A stretch of 64,000 bases of DNA from Mesorhizobium sp. M4B.F.Ca.ET.058.02.1.1 (GTDB taxonomy: Bacteria > Pseudomonadota > Alphaproteobacteria > Rhizobiales > Rhizobiaceae). Positions 8,592 to 17,391 of this stretch are shown piece by piece. The notes under the pieces are model-generated. The model was given only the letters and a program-made list of their open reading frames with translations, searched no databases and was not told where the DNA came from. A program made the position numbers and the translations under genes. The stretch spans positions 4,650,001 through 4,714,000 of the forward strand of contig NZ_CP034450.1 of the NCBI RefSeq assembly GCF_003952505.1, written 5' to 3'. Numbering within the stretch: position 1 is the stretch's first letter; each line of letters starts with the position of its first letter.

Positions 8592-10028
8592 ATGAAACTG
8601 CGTGAATACGCTACCCACGATGCCACCGGGCTCGCGGAGCTGGTAAACAGACGCGAGATCAGCGCAATCGAACTTGTACAATTGGCGCGTGAGGCTCACA
8701 ACCGCATGAACCCCACCATCAACGCCGTGGTCGAGTTCTATGACGACGCCGAGTCTGTGCGTGGGGCGGACACGGGGCCATTTACCGGGGTGCCCTTCCT
8801 GCGCAAGGACCTGGGGCCTACCGAGGCCGGTCGCCTTCAGGAGTGCGGAAGTCAGCTCTTTGTAGGCTATCGGCCAACTGTGGATAGCTACTTCATTCAG
8901 CGCGCGCGCGCGGCAGGGCTGCGTATCTTAGGTCGCACCACCACTCCGGAATTGGGGATCGGGAGTAGCGAGTCCGCGTTGTGCGGGGTCACCCGCAATC
9001 CCTGGAACCTTGAGCGAACGTCCGGCGGCTCGACGGCGGGCTCTGCGGCCGCTGTGGCTGCGGGAATTGTCCCGATCGCTAGCGGCGGCGACGGCGGTGG
9101 CTCGATCCGTGTACCCGCATCGTTCTGTGGTCTCGTCGGTTTAAACCCCTCACGCGGCCGGGTCTCCGGTGGCCCGAACCAGCAGGACGGTGGCCTCAGT
9201 CGGAGTCGCACCTTCCTTATGTGTCGCACCGTTCGCGACATGGCGGCGGCTCTGGATGTGTTCAGCGGCGCCTATCCGGGCGATCCATTCGTTATTGCTC
9301 CGCCGGAGCGGTCCTATGTGGAGGAGCTTCATCGTCCGACCGGTAGCCTGCGGGTTGGGGTGGCAATGTCGTCGTGGGTGGAAGGCCAAGTAGGCCCGGG
9401 CGTCCTTGAGGCCGTGATAAACACAGCGCAGCACCTTGAGGCCATGGGACATCGAATCGAAGAAATGCCTCCACCCTACCATCCGGCACTTTATCCAGAG
9501 GTCGCCGCCGCCATGTATCACATGGGACTCTTGACCCTCGATGCTACCGCCCGTGAGCTCGGGCGCAAGATTGACGAGCACACTCTGGAGCCAGTCAATC
9601 TAAAGCTGTACCGGAAAAGCAAACAACGCCCACTCACCTACGCGGGGGAAGTATTCCAGCGCGATCGCAAGTTTCGGGCCGATGTGGGTGAAGCAATCAA
9701 GGACTACGACATTCTCGTAACTCCCACAATGCCCTGCACGGCGTTTCGCCACGGGACATACTCGACTCTTGACGAGAACCTGACCGTTGAAGACTTTCTA
9801 CATGGCGCCGATCTAGCGATGCATCAGTACATGCACATCTTCAACGTCACGGGTCACCCATCCGTTTCACTGCCGCTTTTCCAAAGCCTGGACGGCTTAC
9901 CCATAGGTGTTCAGATTGTGGGGCGCTTCGGTGAGGAGGCGACCCTTGTTCGTATCGCCCGCGACCTGGAGGAGGCGATTCCATGGGCAGCGCGACGGCC
10001 GCCCGTGTTTGCTGGCGAGTGTGAATAG
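8592..10028 (+). CDS. Amidase-signature family amidohydrolase
   Basis: This is an amidase-signature enzyme of 478 residues, a normal length, hydrolysing a C-N amide bond of an unknown small substrate in the cytoplasm. The catalytic triad is visible: Lys72 in FLRKDLGP, cis-Ser147 in SGGSTAGSAAAVAAG, and nucleophile Ser171 in ASGGDGGGSIRVPA, with the 24-residue Ser-Ser spacing of the family. The C-terminal GLPIGVQIVG region is typical. ATG 8592 is preceded by AAGGGA 8 bases upstream. It stands alone on its strand between IS remnants. The family includes indoleacetamide hydrolases, aryl-acylamidases and GatA-like enzymes. Nothing here fixes the substrate, and no gatB or gatC is nearby. Confidence 0.92.
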   Translation: MKLREYATHDATGLAELVNRREISAIELVQLAREAHNRMNPTINAVVEFYDDAESVRGADTGPFTGVPFLRKDLGPTEAGRLQECGSQLFVGYRPTVDSYFIQRARAAGLRILGRTTTPELGIGSSESALCGVTRNPWNLERTSGGSTAGSAAAVAAGIVPIASGGDGGGSIRVPASFCGLVGLNPSRGRVSGGPNQQDGGLSRSRTFLMCRTVRDMAAALDVFSGAYPGDPFVIAPPERSYVEELHRPTGSLRVGVAMSSWVEGQVGPGVLEAVINTAQHLEAMGHRIEEMPPPYHPALYPEVAAAMYHMGLLTLDATARELGRKIDEHTLEPVNLKLYRKSKQRPLTYAGEVFQRDRKFRADVGEAIKDYDILVTPTMPCTAFRHGTYSTLDENLTVEDFLHGADLAMHQYMHIFNVTGHPSVSLPLFQSLDGLPIGVQIVGRFGEEATLVRIARDLEEAIPWAARRPPVFAGECE

Positions 10029-10644
10029 GAGTCGTTCTTCATGCGAACTCGTGCCGGGGTGTCCGGCCACCCTACCAATAGGCCGCCTGCGTGGGATCAG
10101 CACGATCGGAGCCCCGACTGCCTAGGGGCCGACTTCAGTACTCGCAAGGAAGCGCGCAATCCCAAAGGGCATACACCGCCCCTTCGCCGATCATGGACAG
10201 TGCGATGGGCGCGGGGAGATGCGCTAAAAAGCGTGACGCGACGCTACGACAAGGTCGTATTATGTTAGATTTGTGCGATTCTGAAGAGACTTTCCCGAAG
10301 GCTGGCTTGAGGCCATGGACTGCACGACGTTCTTCCTTACAGCTGCGCTCGTACAGATCGGAGACGGTCGAGAACCAAAAAGCCTGGCTAGCGCTGGCCG
10401 AGAACAGGCATGCCGATGAGTGTGTGACGCGCTGACGCAAGCTGGGCAACCGGACGCGAGCAGCCCTGGCGAGGCTAGAAGCTGCGGAATGAAAGATAGC
10501 CATCACCAATGTTATTTAGGAAGCGCAGAACCGGCGGTATCCTGTCCGGCTTTGTTTTCTTCATTTGGCTGCCCGCACCTCATACCTCTTGTGGCGCTCA
10601 TTTGGTCCAGTGTTGGGCTCTTCTCCCGGTTCGACTTCATTCCT
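10029..10644. other. Gene-free stretch after the amidase
   Basis: Only short ORFs without family resemblance occur. Nothing in it can be assigned. Confidence 0.5.
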
Positions 10645-10765
10645 GGTCGTGTCCCATCGGGTGGTGTAGCTCGGCGGTTACGAAGCCGCTCGTGCGAGCG
10701 CGCCGTTAGTAGCGGTGTAAATGCTAGGGGCGGCGGCGAGCTACACCACCCGATGGGACACGACC
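10645..10765. repeat. 121-bp MITE-like element with perfect 28-bp inverted ends
   Basis: The outer 28 bases at each side (10645-10672 and 10738-10765) are perfect inverted copies beginning GGTCGTGTCCCATCGGGTGG. The 65-bp centre has no ORF. The end resembles the sequence at 44875-44905 (GGTCGACGTCCCATCAGGTGG) beside an ISL3-type transposase remnant, so this is probably a non-autonomous derivative of an ISL3-family element. No target duplication is evident. Confidence 0.75.
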
Positions 10766-10935
10766 TTTTTGTCGGCATCACGCGACCCAAGAGGCGTTCT
10801 CCCGTTCGGGCTCATCAGCCGCTGCGCCAATTCTTCAACATCCACTCTGCCTCCCCTGAACAATGTCTGGATCAAACCGAGTTTCGCAAAAATATCGGCT
10901 TGAGCACCGGCGTCGTTCAAATGCAGGGCAGGCTC

Positions 10936-11250
10936 AATCCCGGCAAATTCGCTGGGCGCACTCCTTACGAATGATATCGATGTCGGACCGTATGATGCCG
11001 GCGGTGAAGGACGACTTGAAGGCGAGCATTGGCGGGATACGGTGCTTGATCCGTCGATGGTCCGGCTCAATGCGATTGTCGAGGTACTGGCTTTGACGGA
11101 TCCGGATCGGATTCAGCCGGCGCCGGGAGCGATCCTGCAAGCGATTTGTAGCATGCAGAAACGATTGCCTCCATCGATGACGACGCGCTCGGGCGGACTA
11201 TGACGGTCCAGTGCCTTTCTGAGGAAGCGCTGGCGCGCCGAAGCGGCGCT
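10936..11250 (-). pseudogene. IS6-family transposase C-terminal remnant
   Basis: The reverse strand gives FLRKALDRH, ERVVIDGGN, then after a frame change IRIRQSQYLDNRIEPDHRRIKHRI and PMLAFKSF-like sequence, ending ECAQRICRD and stop. The DNRxEQDHRRIKxR block is diagnostic of IS6-family DDE transposases. The N-terminus is missing and an internal stop splits the frames. Confidence 0.75.
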
Positions 11251-11677
11251 TGATGAGCCTCGACATCTGGGACCGCAGCTATTTCGTCGGACACTTGCGC
11301 GGTAACAGCGTTGTCCATTCGGTTGAGCAGCGCCATGGGAATCCCATTGTCGTGGTCCTTACATGCTACTGTGGTTCCGCTCCCGCAGCGGTAGGGACAA
11401 GCGCCTGGGAGAACGTCCGTTGCCTACCAGTCTCCCTTCCAAATACACCGCAAAACCCTCATCGGCAGCCATGGGCAGATTTCGCCCTTTCTGATCTCGA
11501 GGTTTGATGTCGCGCAGACCAAGCAAAATTGCCCGTGGTTCTTCAGCGTTGTCCCTTTTGTGAATCCCCGCCGAAATGCCATGCTGATGTTGGACGCAAG
11601 CGTGCTGGCCAAGAAAGCGCTGGTCGTAAACGATCGCAGGGCAGAAGGCATCGACCGCTTCACTTATATGGCGAGCG
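11251..11677. other. Unassigned stretch before the methyltransferase-like gene
   Basis: A reverse-strand frame of about 115 codons (11359-11706) overlaps the end of the downstream gene and has no family resemblance I recognise. It may be part of a decayed gene. No RNA or repeat was seen. Confidence 0.35.
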
Positions 11678-12805
11678 TCACAAGCGCCGGAACGGTGGTA
11701 GTTCAATGGCTAATTCCGGCAGCGACGCGGGAGTTTCTATGTAGACATACTCGTTTGGAATGCAGGGCGGAGCCATCGCCGAAATGAGTCTTCGCAGATT
11801 GTCCGCGCTGTTGCTGACAGCTAGCGTGTAGAAATTTCCGCAATTCCATGTCACGCATCCATATTTGAAATAAGCAGCCAATGCTGCTGACATATCGTCA
11901 AGCGTCGTCTCGTTCCGGCTCATACGCTGGAGAATTACGTCAGTTTTATTTTTGATATCATCCGGATTGAAAAAACGCGTCTTATATCCGTGATCTTTCT
12001 GCAGCTCCCGACGCAAGTATTCATCGGAATCAGCGTTTCTGAATTTTTCTAGGAAGAGAAATATGCCTTCTTCTTTCAAATGACGTTTCACAAAACCAAT
12101 CTGCACCATTCGATTGGGCGAATACATTTGAAACGTGGTGTCCTCCAAGATGATGTCGAATCCGTCGGAAAATTGCTTGAGCCCCGGCGTCGCGACCATT
12201 CGACTTCGGGTCAAGTGATGGAATGGGCCCAGGAAGAACGTCGCATGTTCGGGTCGTCCGTGAAGAAAGAAGCTCTCCTCGTTTTCCTTATTCGGACTGC
12301 ACGAAAGAGTTTGAATCTTTCCCTTGCCTAATTTGGCTAGCGTTCGAGCAAGTATGCCTTCGGCGGCGCCGAGTATATAGATTCGAGTCAGGCTGTCATC
12401 ATGCCCAGTGAATCCATATCGCAAGAACGCATCGCCAAGGCGAATGTCCTCCTCAAGACGATAAGGAATACTGCTAAAATAATGAGGGCCGAAACGGCCC
12501 CAGATCTGGCGTTGCACATTGTTTAAGCCTACCAGCGCCTCATCCCCTTGGAAAAGTCGCGGATCAACGCGCGGCAATTTGGTCGGAACTCCTGATCGTC
12601 CAGCAGCCGTCGCCGAGAAAAATTCGGCCATTTCATTCAGTCGGGGCGCTTTATCGCACTCCCTAAAAAAATCTTGCATCTGCTGTTCCATTTCGGTCGC
12701 CCCGGCGAATTGCTCGACGCCACAACCTCGGGCAGTGCAAGCATGAGGCTGCTGCTCTAGGTGCATCGATCGAGAAGAAACGCTATTCTTGCTACGCTTG
12801 GTCAT
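11678..12805 (-). CDS. SAM-dependent methyltransferase-like protein
   Basis: This is a 375-residue protein with a Rossmann-type methyltransferase core. Motif I is IYILGAAEGILAR (from ~142), an acidic strand is FDIILEDTTFQM (~216-227), and a late strand is HLKEEGIFLFLEKF (~242-255). An N-terminal helical extension precedes the fold. The ATG at 12805 lacks a clear ribosome site, and ATGs at codons 14 and 39 are alternatives. It lies 162 bp downstream of the ATP-grasp ligase on the same strand and is probably co-transcribed with it. I infer methylation of the ligase product or its precursor. No narrower family is recognised, and catalytic activity is unproven. Confidence 0.7.
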   Translation of the reverse strand: MTKRSKNSVSSRSMHLEQQPHACTARGCGVEQFAGATEMEQQMQDFFRECDKAPRLNEMAEFFSATAAGRSGVPTKLPRVDPRLFQGDEALVGLNNVQRQIWGRFGPHYFSSIPYRLEEDIRLGDAFLRYGFTGHDDSLTRIYILGAAEGILARTLAKLGKGKIQTLSCSPNKENEESFFLHGRPEHATFFLGPFHHLTRSRMVATPGLKQFSDGFDIILEDTTFQMYSPNRMVQIGFVKRHLKEEGIFLFLEKFRNADSDEYLRRELQKDHGYKTRFFNPDDIKNKTDVILQRMSRNETTLDDMSAALAAYFKYGCVTWNCGNFYTLAVSNSADNLRRLISAMAPPCIPNEYVYIETPASLPELAIELPPFRRL

Positions 12806-12967
12806 CAGGTTAGTTGTCCATCATTGAAAGCGGCGGCTGTGGCCGGAAACGAAGATAGGTCATCATCGTCGACTGCCACTGTCTCGTGCTCTAAATTTTT
12901 CCATCAACTTTCGGCGACCACCTCCTACCTTGCGTCAAATTTGCTGGCGTAAGAGCCGCAGATGTTC

Positions 12968-14197
12968 CTATTTGCCAGCGGTCGGAAATGATGTGATCGA
13001 CCAGCCGACTAAGTTGACGGCGCGCTGAAGTATCGCCTTGCTCCGGGCAGGGGTGTGTGAAGCGGCGATGACATGTCCGATCGTGTCTCGGGATTCGCCT
13101 TTTCTGATTATCTGGGTCTGGGGTTCAACATAGAATTTGACCTCGGCTACACCCGGGATGGCAGCAGCCTGACTGTCGCCGGCGATCCACTCGAGCGTGC
13201 CATCGCGGTCAGCAACCAGGAATCGCGCGGCCGCTGTCTGCGAATGCCTTTTGCGCAAGTCCCACTCCTCGCCGATGACAAGCCTGATATGCTCGGTGAC
13301 GAGATCGACGCCGTAAGCCAGCTTAACTAGTTGGGGAGTGGGCGTGCCATGAAGCCGCGGATTGACTTCAATGACGACTGGGCCACGCTTGGTCCACCGG
13401 AATTCAATCCCCGTTGGCCCCCAGCCAAGGCCCAGAGCTCGCAAACAGCTAAGCGAAACAGCGGCGATACGCCCATGCTCGTCATGAGTTAGCGGTGCCG
13501 GAAAAGTGAACTCACGAAAGACGAAATGCGGTGGGGGGCCGAAGTCAGCGGTGCCAATCGCAATAACCTCATTTCCCATTATGTCAGCGCTATAGTATGG
13601 GCCTTGTGCGAATTCTTCGACAAGTATCCTCGGCGAAGACCGCCATATATGCTTCCCGCCCAACAGAAAGGTCGTGTGTTCGGCCAACTCATCGAGGGTG
13701 CGGCACAATCGAACACCTCTGCTGCCGACGCCTACGGCTGGCTTAAGAATCACCGGCAGCCCGATCTCAACGGCAAAGCTTTCCACGTCCGTCGCATTCG
13801 TGGCCAAGCGATAAGCAGGTGTTGGGACCCCGGCCTCCGCGAGGAGCTGACGTTGAGTAAATTTGTCGCAGCATCGTTCAATGGATGCGGGGTTCGGTCC
13901 CAGCAGATCGAAATAGCGGCAGAGTTTGCCAACTGTCGCGTAGACCGCCTCCCAGGGGCTCGTAATGCCAGCAATATCATACGTCGCACGTAGCCGGGAA
14001 CATTCGGCGATCAGCGCATCGAGATTGTCCGTATCGACACGAATTGCCTCAATTCCTTCCGCCGCGAGATAGTCGTACTGAGCTGGATCAGCCGACAGGG
14101 TAATTGGATGAAGGCCAAGACGCTGCGCCGCTTGGACATACAGCAGACCAGTGGATCTCGCATGGCCTTCAACTAGGATGAGAGCTCTTCTTGCCAT
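12968..14197 (-). CDS. ATP-grasp amide/peptide ligase, copy 1
   Basis: This ATP-dependent carboxylate-amine ligase of the BacD/CarB-like ATP-grasp class has 409 residues. The N-terminal pre-ATP-grasp domain starts MARRALILVEGH. The ATP clamp is seen in VILKPAVGVGSRGVRL (Lys152, glycine loop 155-161). Mg/ATP ligands are in GIEFRW (Glu264) and VIEVNPRLHG (Glu277, Asn279, Arg281). The ATG at 14197 is preferred over an upstream TTG. The protein is about three-quarters identical by eye to the gene at 38.4-39.7 kb, and roughly 200 bp upstream are also conserved. Expected chemistry is acyl-phosphate formation and coupling to an amine, for example a dipeptide. The actual substrates are unknown. It is followed by the methyltransferase-like gene. 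Confidence 0.85.
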   Translation of the reverse strand: MARRALILVEGHARSTGLLYVQAAQRLGLHPITLSADPAQYDYLAAEGIEAIRVDTDNLDALIAECSRLRATYDIAGITSPWEAVYATVGKLCRYFDLLGPNPASIERCCDKFTQRQLLAEAGVPTPAYRLATNATDVESFAVEIGLPVILKPAVGVGSRGVRLCRTLDELAEHTTFLLGGKHIWRSSPRILVEEFAQGPYYSADIMGNEVIAIGTADFGPPPHFVFREFTFPAPLTHDEHGRIAAVSLSCLRALGLGWGPTGIEFRWTKRGPVVIEVNPRLHGTPTPQLVKLAYGVDLVTEHIRLVIGEEWDLRKRHSQTAAARFLVADRDGTLEWIAGDSQAAAIPGVAEVKFYVEPQTQIIRKGESRDTIGHVIAASHTPARSKAILQRAVNLVGWSITSFPTAGK

Positions 14198-14440
14198 CGA
14201 CTGTAAACCCCGGCATTGTGTGCTTTGCAACGGTGCCCGACCTCAAACTCAAGGTGAACGTATCATTGTCAGCTATCAGCGGTCGCAAAGATTCTGTGAA
14301 GTTAGTTGAAGTGTCTGTTAAACGATTGCCGGCGGTGTGACACGGAGCGTCTCGACAAATTTAGGAGCGTTGCGAATGTTCAAGGGACGCGAGTTTGGCC
14401 AGGTTACTGCTTTGGGTGCGCTTGTACCTGCCTATAATCT
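14198..14440 (-). promoter_or_regulatory. Conserved upstream region of ATP-grasp copy 1
   Basis: It shares extended similarity with the region upstream of the second ATP-grasp gene (39718-39960), including ATTGTCAGC and CGGTCGCAAAGATTC, then AAGTT.AGTTGA. Conservation outside the coding region suggests a promoter or operator copied with the gene. No known box could be matched with confidence. Confidence 0.5.
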
Positions 14441-14523
14441 CACTTGCGTGATTTGGAAGAACTGATGGCGAGCGCCTGGTTGTGGTCTCGTTCCAGACTG
14501 TCACGAATGGAATGGGTGCGTGT

Positions 14524-14640
14524 TTCGGTAATTGCCGGACACCCTTTTCGCTAAATCCCGGACAGTATTGGAGTGCACCCCTCGACTGAGACAAGGAAAA
14601 TCGCGGACAGTTTCCCTGCAAGAGAGGAAACTGGGGCATG
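14524..14640 (-). repeat. IS21-type end remnant
   Basis: This stretch (GCCGGACACCC..., CTCGACTGAGACAA, CGCGGACAGTTT) matches in inverted orientation the sequence at 59850-59935 just upstream of an istA remnant. A start-like ATGGCCGGACGG follows at 14638, but no transposase continues from it. Confidence 0.5.
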
Positions 14641-14699
14641 GCCGGACGGCAAAGAGTTATTGATGAGGACCAGAAGCTGGAGCTTCTCCAGCGCATGGA

Positions 14700-15426
14700 G
14701 GCGGGTGGACACTACGAAGATCCACGCCTCGGCGCTGGCGAAGGTCGCCTCGAAGTCCTTGGCGAGCCGACGGCATCGTCCGAGCCAGGCGAAAGTTCGC
14801 TCGACGACGCATCGTCGCAGCAGCACCTCGAAGCCTTTGGCCGCGTCGGAGCGCCGGATGATTTCGATGGTCCACGTGCAGGTCGGCCCGGGCCTGGGTC
14901 AGTTTTCTCCGGCATAGCCGCCGTCGGCGAATAGATGGCGCAGCCAGGGATAGAGCTGTCGAATGGAGGCAATGACGCGGACCGCTCCATCCCTGTCCTG
15001 GATGTCGGCAGGATGGACCATTAGCCCGACCCAGATGCCCCTCGGTGTGGTGATAATGGCGCTGCGACCCTTGATCTTCTTGCCGGCGTCGTAGCCGCGC
15101 AAGCCCGTAACGTCCGTGGTCTTTGCCGATTGGCTGTCGATGATGCCGGCGCTCGGGCTCGCCTCACGCCCAAGCGCCAGACGTGCCGCGGCCACCCGAT
15201 GGAAGTTGATGTTCTTCCACAGCCCATTGGTCTCGCAGGCATAGAAATAGCGTTGAAGCGTCGAAACAGGTGGAAAGCGGTCCGGCAATGCCCGCCAGTG
15301 GTAGCCTGTCCAGGCGATGTAGAGGAGCCGTCCACGACCGCCCGCAACTCGGTCGTGCGCGGTCGTACCGTCGCCCTTGCCTCGGGCATGAACGGCTCGA
15401 TCGCCGCCCCATTCCTTATCCGTTAA
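14700..15426 (-). pseudogene. IS5-family transposase, degenerate
   Basis: Reverse-strand frames give LTDKEWG, LLYIAWTGYHWRALPDRFPP, TLQRYFYACETNGLWKNINFH, IIDSQSAKTTDVTGLRGYDAGKKIKGR, the Asp-containing HPADIQDRDGAVRVIAS, LRHLFADGGYAGE, and [21 protein letters not shown], all IS5-family landmarks. Frame changes near 15330 and 14900 and loss of the extreme termini make it inactive. It interrupts a BNR-repeat gene on the same strand, whose sequence resumes directly upstream at 15427. Confidence 0.85.
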
Positions 15427-15944
15427 CGCATTTGAATTGCGGTAGAGGATCTTCTTCTTCCCGCCGTCCTTGGAGCGGAACACGCCCCGTTCCTCGTAGA
15501 GGCCGAACGCGTCGCTGAGCGCGGCGAGATAAAGGATGTCGGGGGGCGTGCGGAACGCAAATCTTGCCGATATGGCGGGTCTCCTTCAGCCTCAGATGAG
15601 TCAACTGCGACCGCCATCGGTCGACCTGTAGACCCATGTCCGTAAAGAGACCTCGACGAGGATCGTCGTTTTCGCCCGTGCCGGCATAGATGACGTTCGA
15701 GTCGGCACCGGCGACCGCGAGCGCGCCAAAGCTGGCGCCCTTGAACTAACCGACGGACGCGTTGCGCCAACAAACACCGCCGTCGATCGTCTTCTACACC
15801 CCGCCCGCGCAGGCACCGGAATAGAACACCAGCGGGTCGTCGTAGTTGCCCGCGACGGCCACAACGCGGTCACCTCTGGCGGGTCCAACGCCATTTGAGG
15901 GCCTTGAGGCTTTTGGGATCAGTCACATGAATCTGCGTAGACAT
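15427..15944 (-). pseudogene. BNR/VPS10-type repeat protein, 5' remnant
   Basis: From the ATG at 15944 (MSTQIHVTDPKSLKALKWR) the reverse strand shows typical beta-propeller repeat text in mixed frames: VAVAGNYDDPLVFYSGACAGGV, KTIDGGVCWRN, ALAVAGADSNVIYAGTGE, YRSTDGGRS, and finally VFRSKDGGKK, where the IS5 remnant starts. Such proteins (sialidase-like or VPS10-like, annotated as glycosyl hydrolases) are usually about 1000 residues long. Only about 170 codons remain, with stops. It lies 119 bp after the CapA gene on the same strand. Confidence 0.7.
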
Positions 15945-16063
15945 CGCATCAGCTCTCGAGAATGATGTTATTGTGCCCAATGAAGTTGCTAGCCCATTCT
16001 TCATCCTCGGCTCTATCAAGGCGCTTTGGCTTAAATGGCGGGCTGGATGTATGGCTGGTGCAG

Positions 16064-17284
16064 CTACACCAGATCGAACTTTCCGGCCCCTTCGACAACC
16101 TCGATCCGTGAACCATACGCCATCGACGCCGATGCAACCCTCCCCAAGATGCGATCGGCAGCGGCTCCCGTGGCCAAATGCGGCACCAACCGGCGCTGCA
16201 GGACTTCGTCCTTCAGCCCCTCCTCGCCTCCGAGAATGACCGGGTGGAGGGTTAGAGATGTCAGCCGATGGTTCTGATCGAAGGAGCAGAGGCCGACGGC
16301 ACTTTCCCAAACCTCGTTTGGCTTCCAAATGTCCGACCGTGAATGGAAGATGAAATTGCCGAGGCTGTGGAAGATCGGTCGGCCCTGATAGATTTCGATG
16401 GGCAAGAGTACCGGAACGCCATGGCTGACGAAGATCGCCGCGCCTGCATCGATGCATTGCCGCGCGAAGGCGCTGATCCAGTCGGGCGACTGCAGCCAAT
16501 GGCTCGCCCAGTGATGGTGGTGCAGATAAGCAATTACCAGATTTCCGCCATCTGCGGCCATTCGAATGGCCCGGAGATTGTTCTTGAGATCTTCTTTGTC
16601 GATAAAGACCGTTCGCTCGAACCGGTCCGACTTGCGAAAGGCCGCGCGCCCGATCCACAGTTCCCCTTGATTGAGCTGCGGCTGGTCCTCCGGCTCGTAC
16701 AGGTCCAATGAGGAGTATCCAGCCTTGTCGAGGATCGCCTTAAGGTGGCCGAAAGCCTCGGCATCGACATCGAGAATCCGAGACATCCGAAGACGATTGA
16801 TGCCGGGTCGCTCTGGCCGGTGGTCGGTAGCGTCGGCTGCATACATCAAGTCGTCCCCCGGCCCCCCATCCATGGCAACCATCGCAACGGCTCGTTTGCC
16901 AAATGTGGCGCTGGCTGGTCCGAGCGCCTCGCTTGCGTTGCGCCCAATTCCCGCATGCAGGAACCCCCTCTTGCCGACCTCGTCCAACGTCGAGAGGATG
17001 CCCGAGGGCCCCAGATCAAAGGAGTGATTGTTGGATAGTGAGAGGGCCTTGAAGCCCGTCTCATCCAGGGAGTCCAGAACAAACGGTTTGCTGCTTCCGA
17101 ACCAATAGCCTTTCATCGGCCACCCGCCATGTGAGCCGTATATCGTCCCCTCGAAGTTCGTAAATGCGAGATCCGCGCCCTTTAGGATTGCCTTCACGCG
17201 ATCGAACTCCGGGCATCTGATATTTCGCGTATCGTGATGAATTAGGGACTGGCCAGTGACTGCCAAAGTAAAATTGTCGTTCAT
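16064..17284 (-). CDS. CapA-family metallophosphatase-like protein
   Basis: This protein of 406 residues has the calcineurin-like fold of CapA/PgsA proteins, which are linked to poly-gamma-glutamate synthesis or turnover. Visible landmarks are LAVTGQSLIHHD, the Asp/Glu site DLAFTNFEGTI, LSLSNNHSFDLGPSGILSTLDEV, the His cluster AYLHHHHW, and the tail IEIYQGRPIFHSLGNFIF. The usual GHHPH motif before that tail reads VSHGVP. ATG 17284 is chosen over the longer frame because an AGAAGG site precedes it and homology starts there. No signal peptide or membrane anchor is seen, unlike many CapA proteins, which suggests a cytoplasmic role. It is 107 bp after the last gene of the peptide importer, probably in the same operon. 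Confidence 0.8.
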   Translation of the reverse strand: MNDNFTLAVTGQSLIHHDTRNIRCPEFDRVKAILKGADLAFTNFEGTIYGSHGGWPMKGYWFGSSKPFVLDSLDETGFKALSLSNNHSFDLGPSGILSTLDEVGKRGFLHAGIGRNASEALGPASATFGKRAVAMVAMDGGPGDDLMYAADATDHRPERPGINRLRMSRILDVDAEAFGHLKAILDKAGYSSLDLYEPEDQPQLNQGELWIGRAAFRKSDRFERTVFIDKEDLKNNLRAIRMAADGGNLVIAYLHHHHWASHWLQSPDWISAFARQCIDAGAAIFVSHGVPVLLPIEIYQGRPIFHSLGNFIFHSRSDIWKPNEVWESAVGLCSFDQNHRLTSLTLHPVILGGEEGLKDEVLQRRLVPHLATGAAADRILGRVASASMAYGSRIEVVEGAGKFDLV

Positions 17285-17391
17285 TTTGGGGCCTTCTGTT
17301 TGGATTCTTCCGAGGCGGCCGCGCTTGGTGAATGTTGAGGGGAGGGGCAACAAGCAGCTCAAAGCTCTGCAGCTATCATGAATGGCAATCG

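Noticed and set aside
10645..10765. Possible tRNA or strong terminator
   Set aside because: The hairpin arms are too long and perfect, there is no cloverleaf, and the ends match an ISL3 terminus.
15870..16658. 262-codon reverse-strand ORF
   Set aside because: Mostly an out-of-frame shadow of the CapA gene; only its final part coincides with the start of the BNR pseudogene.
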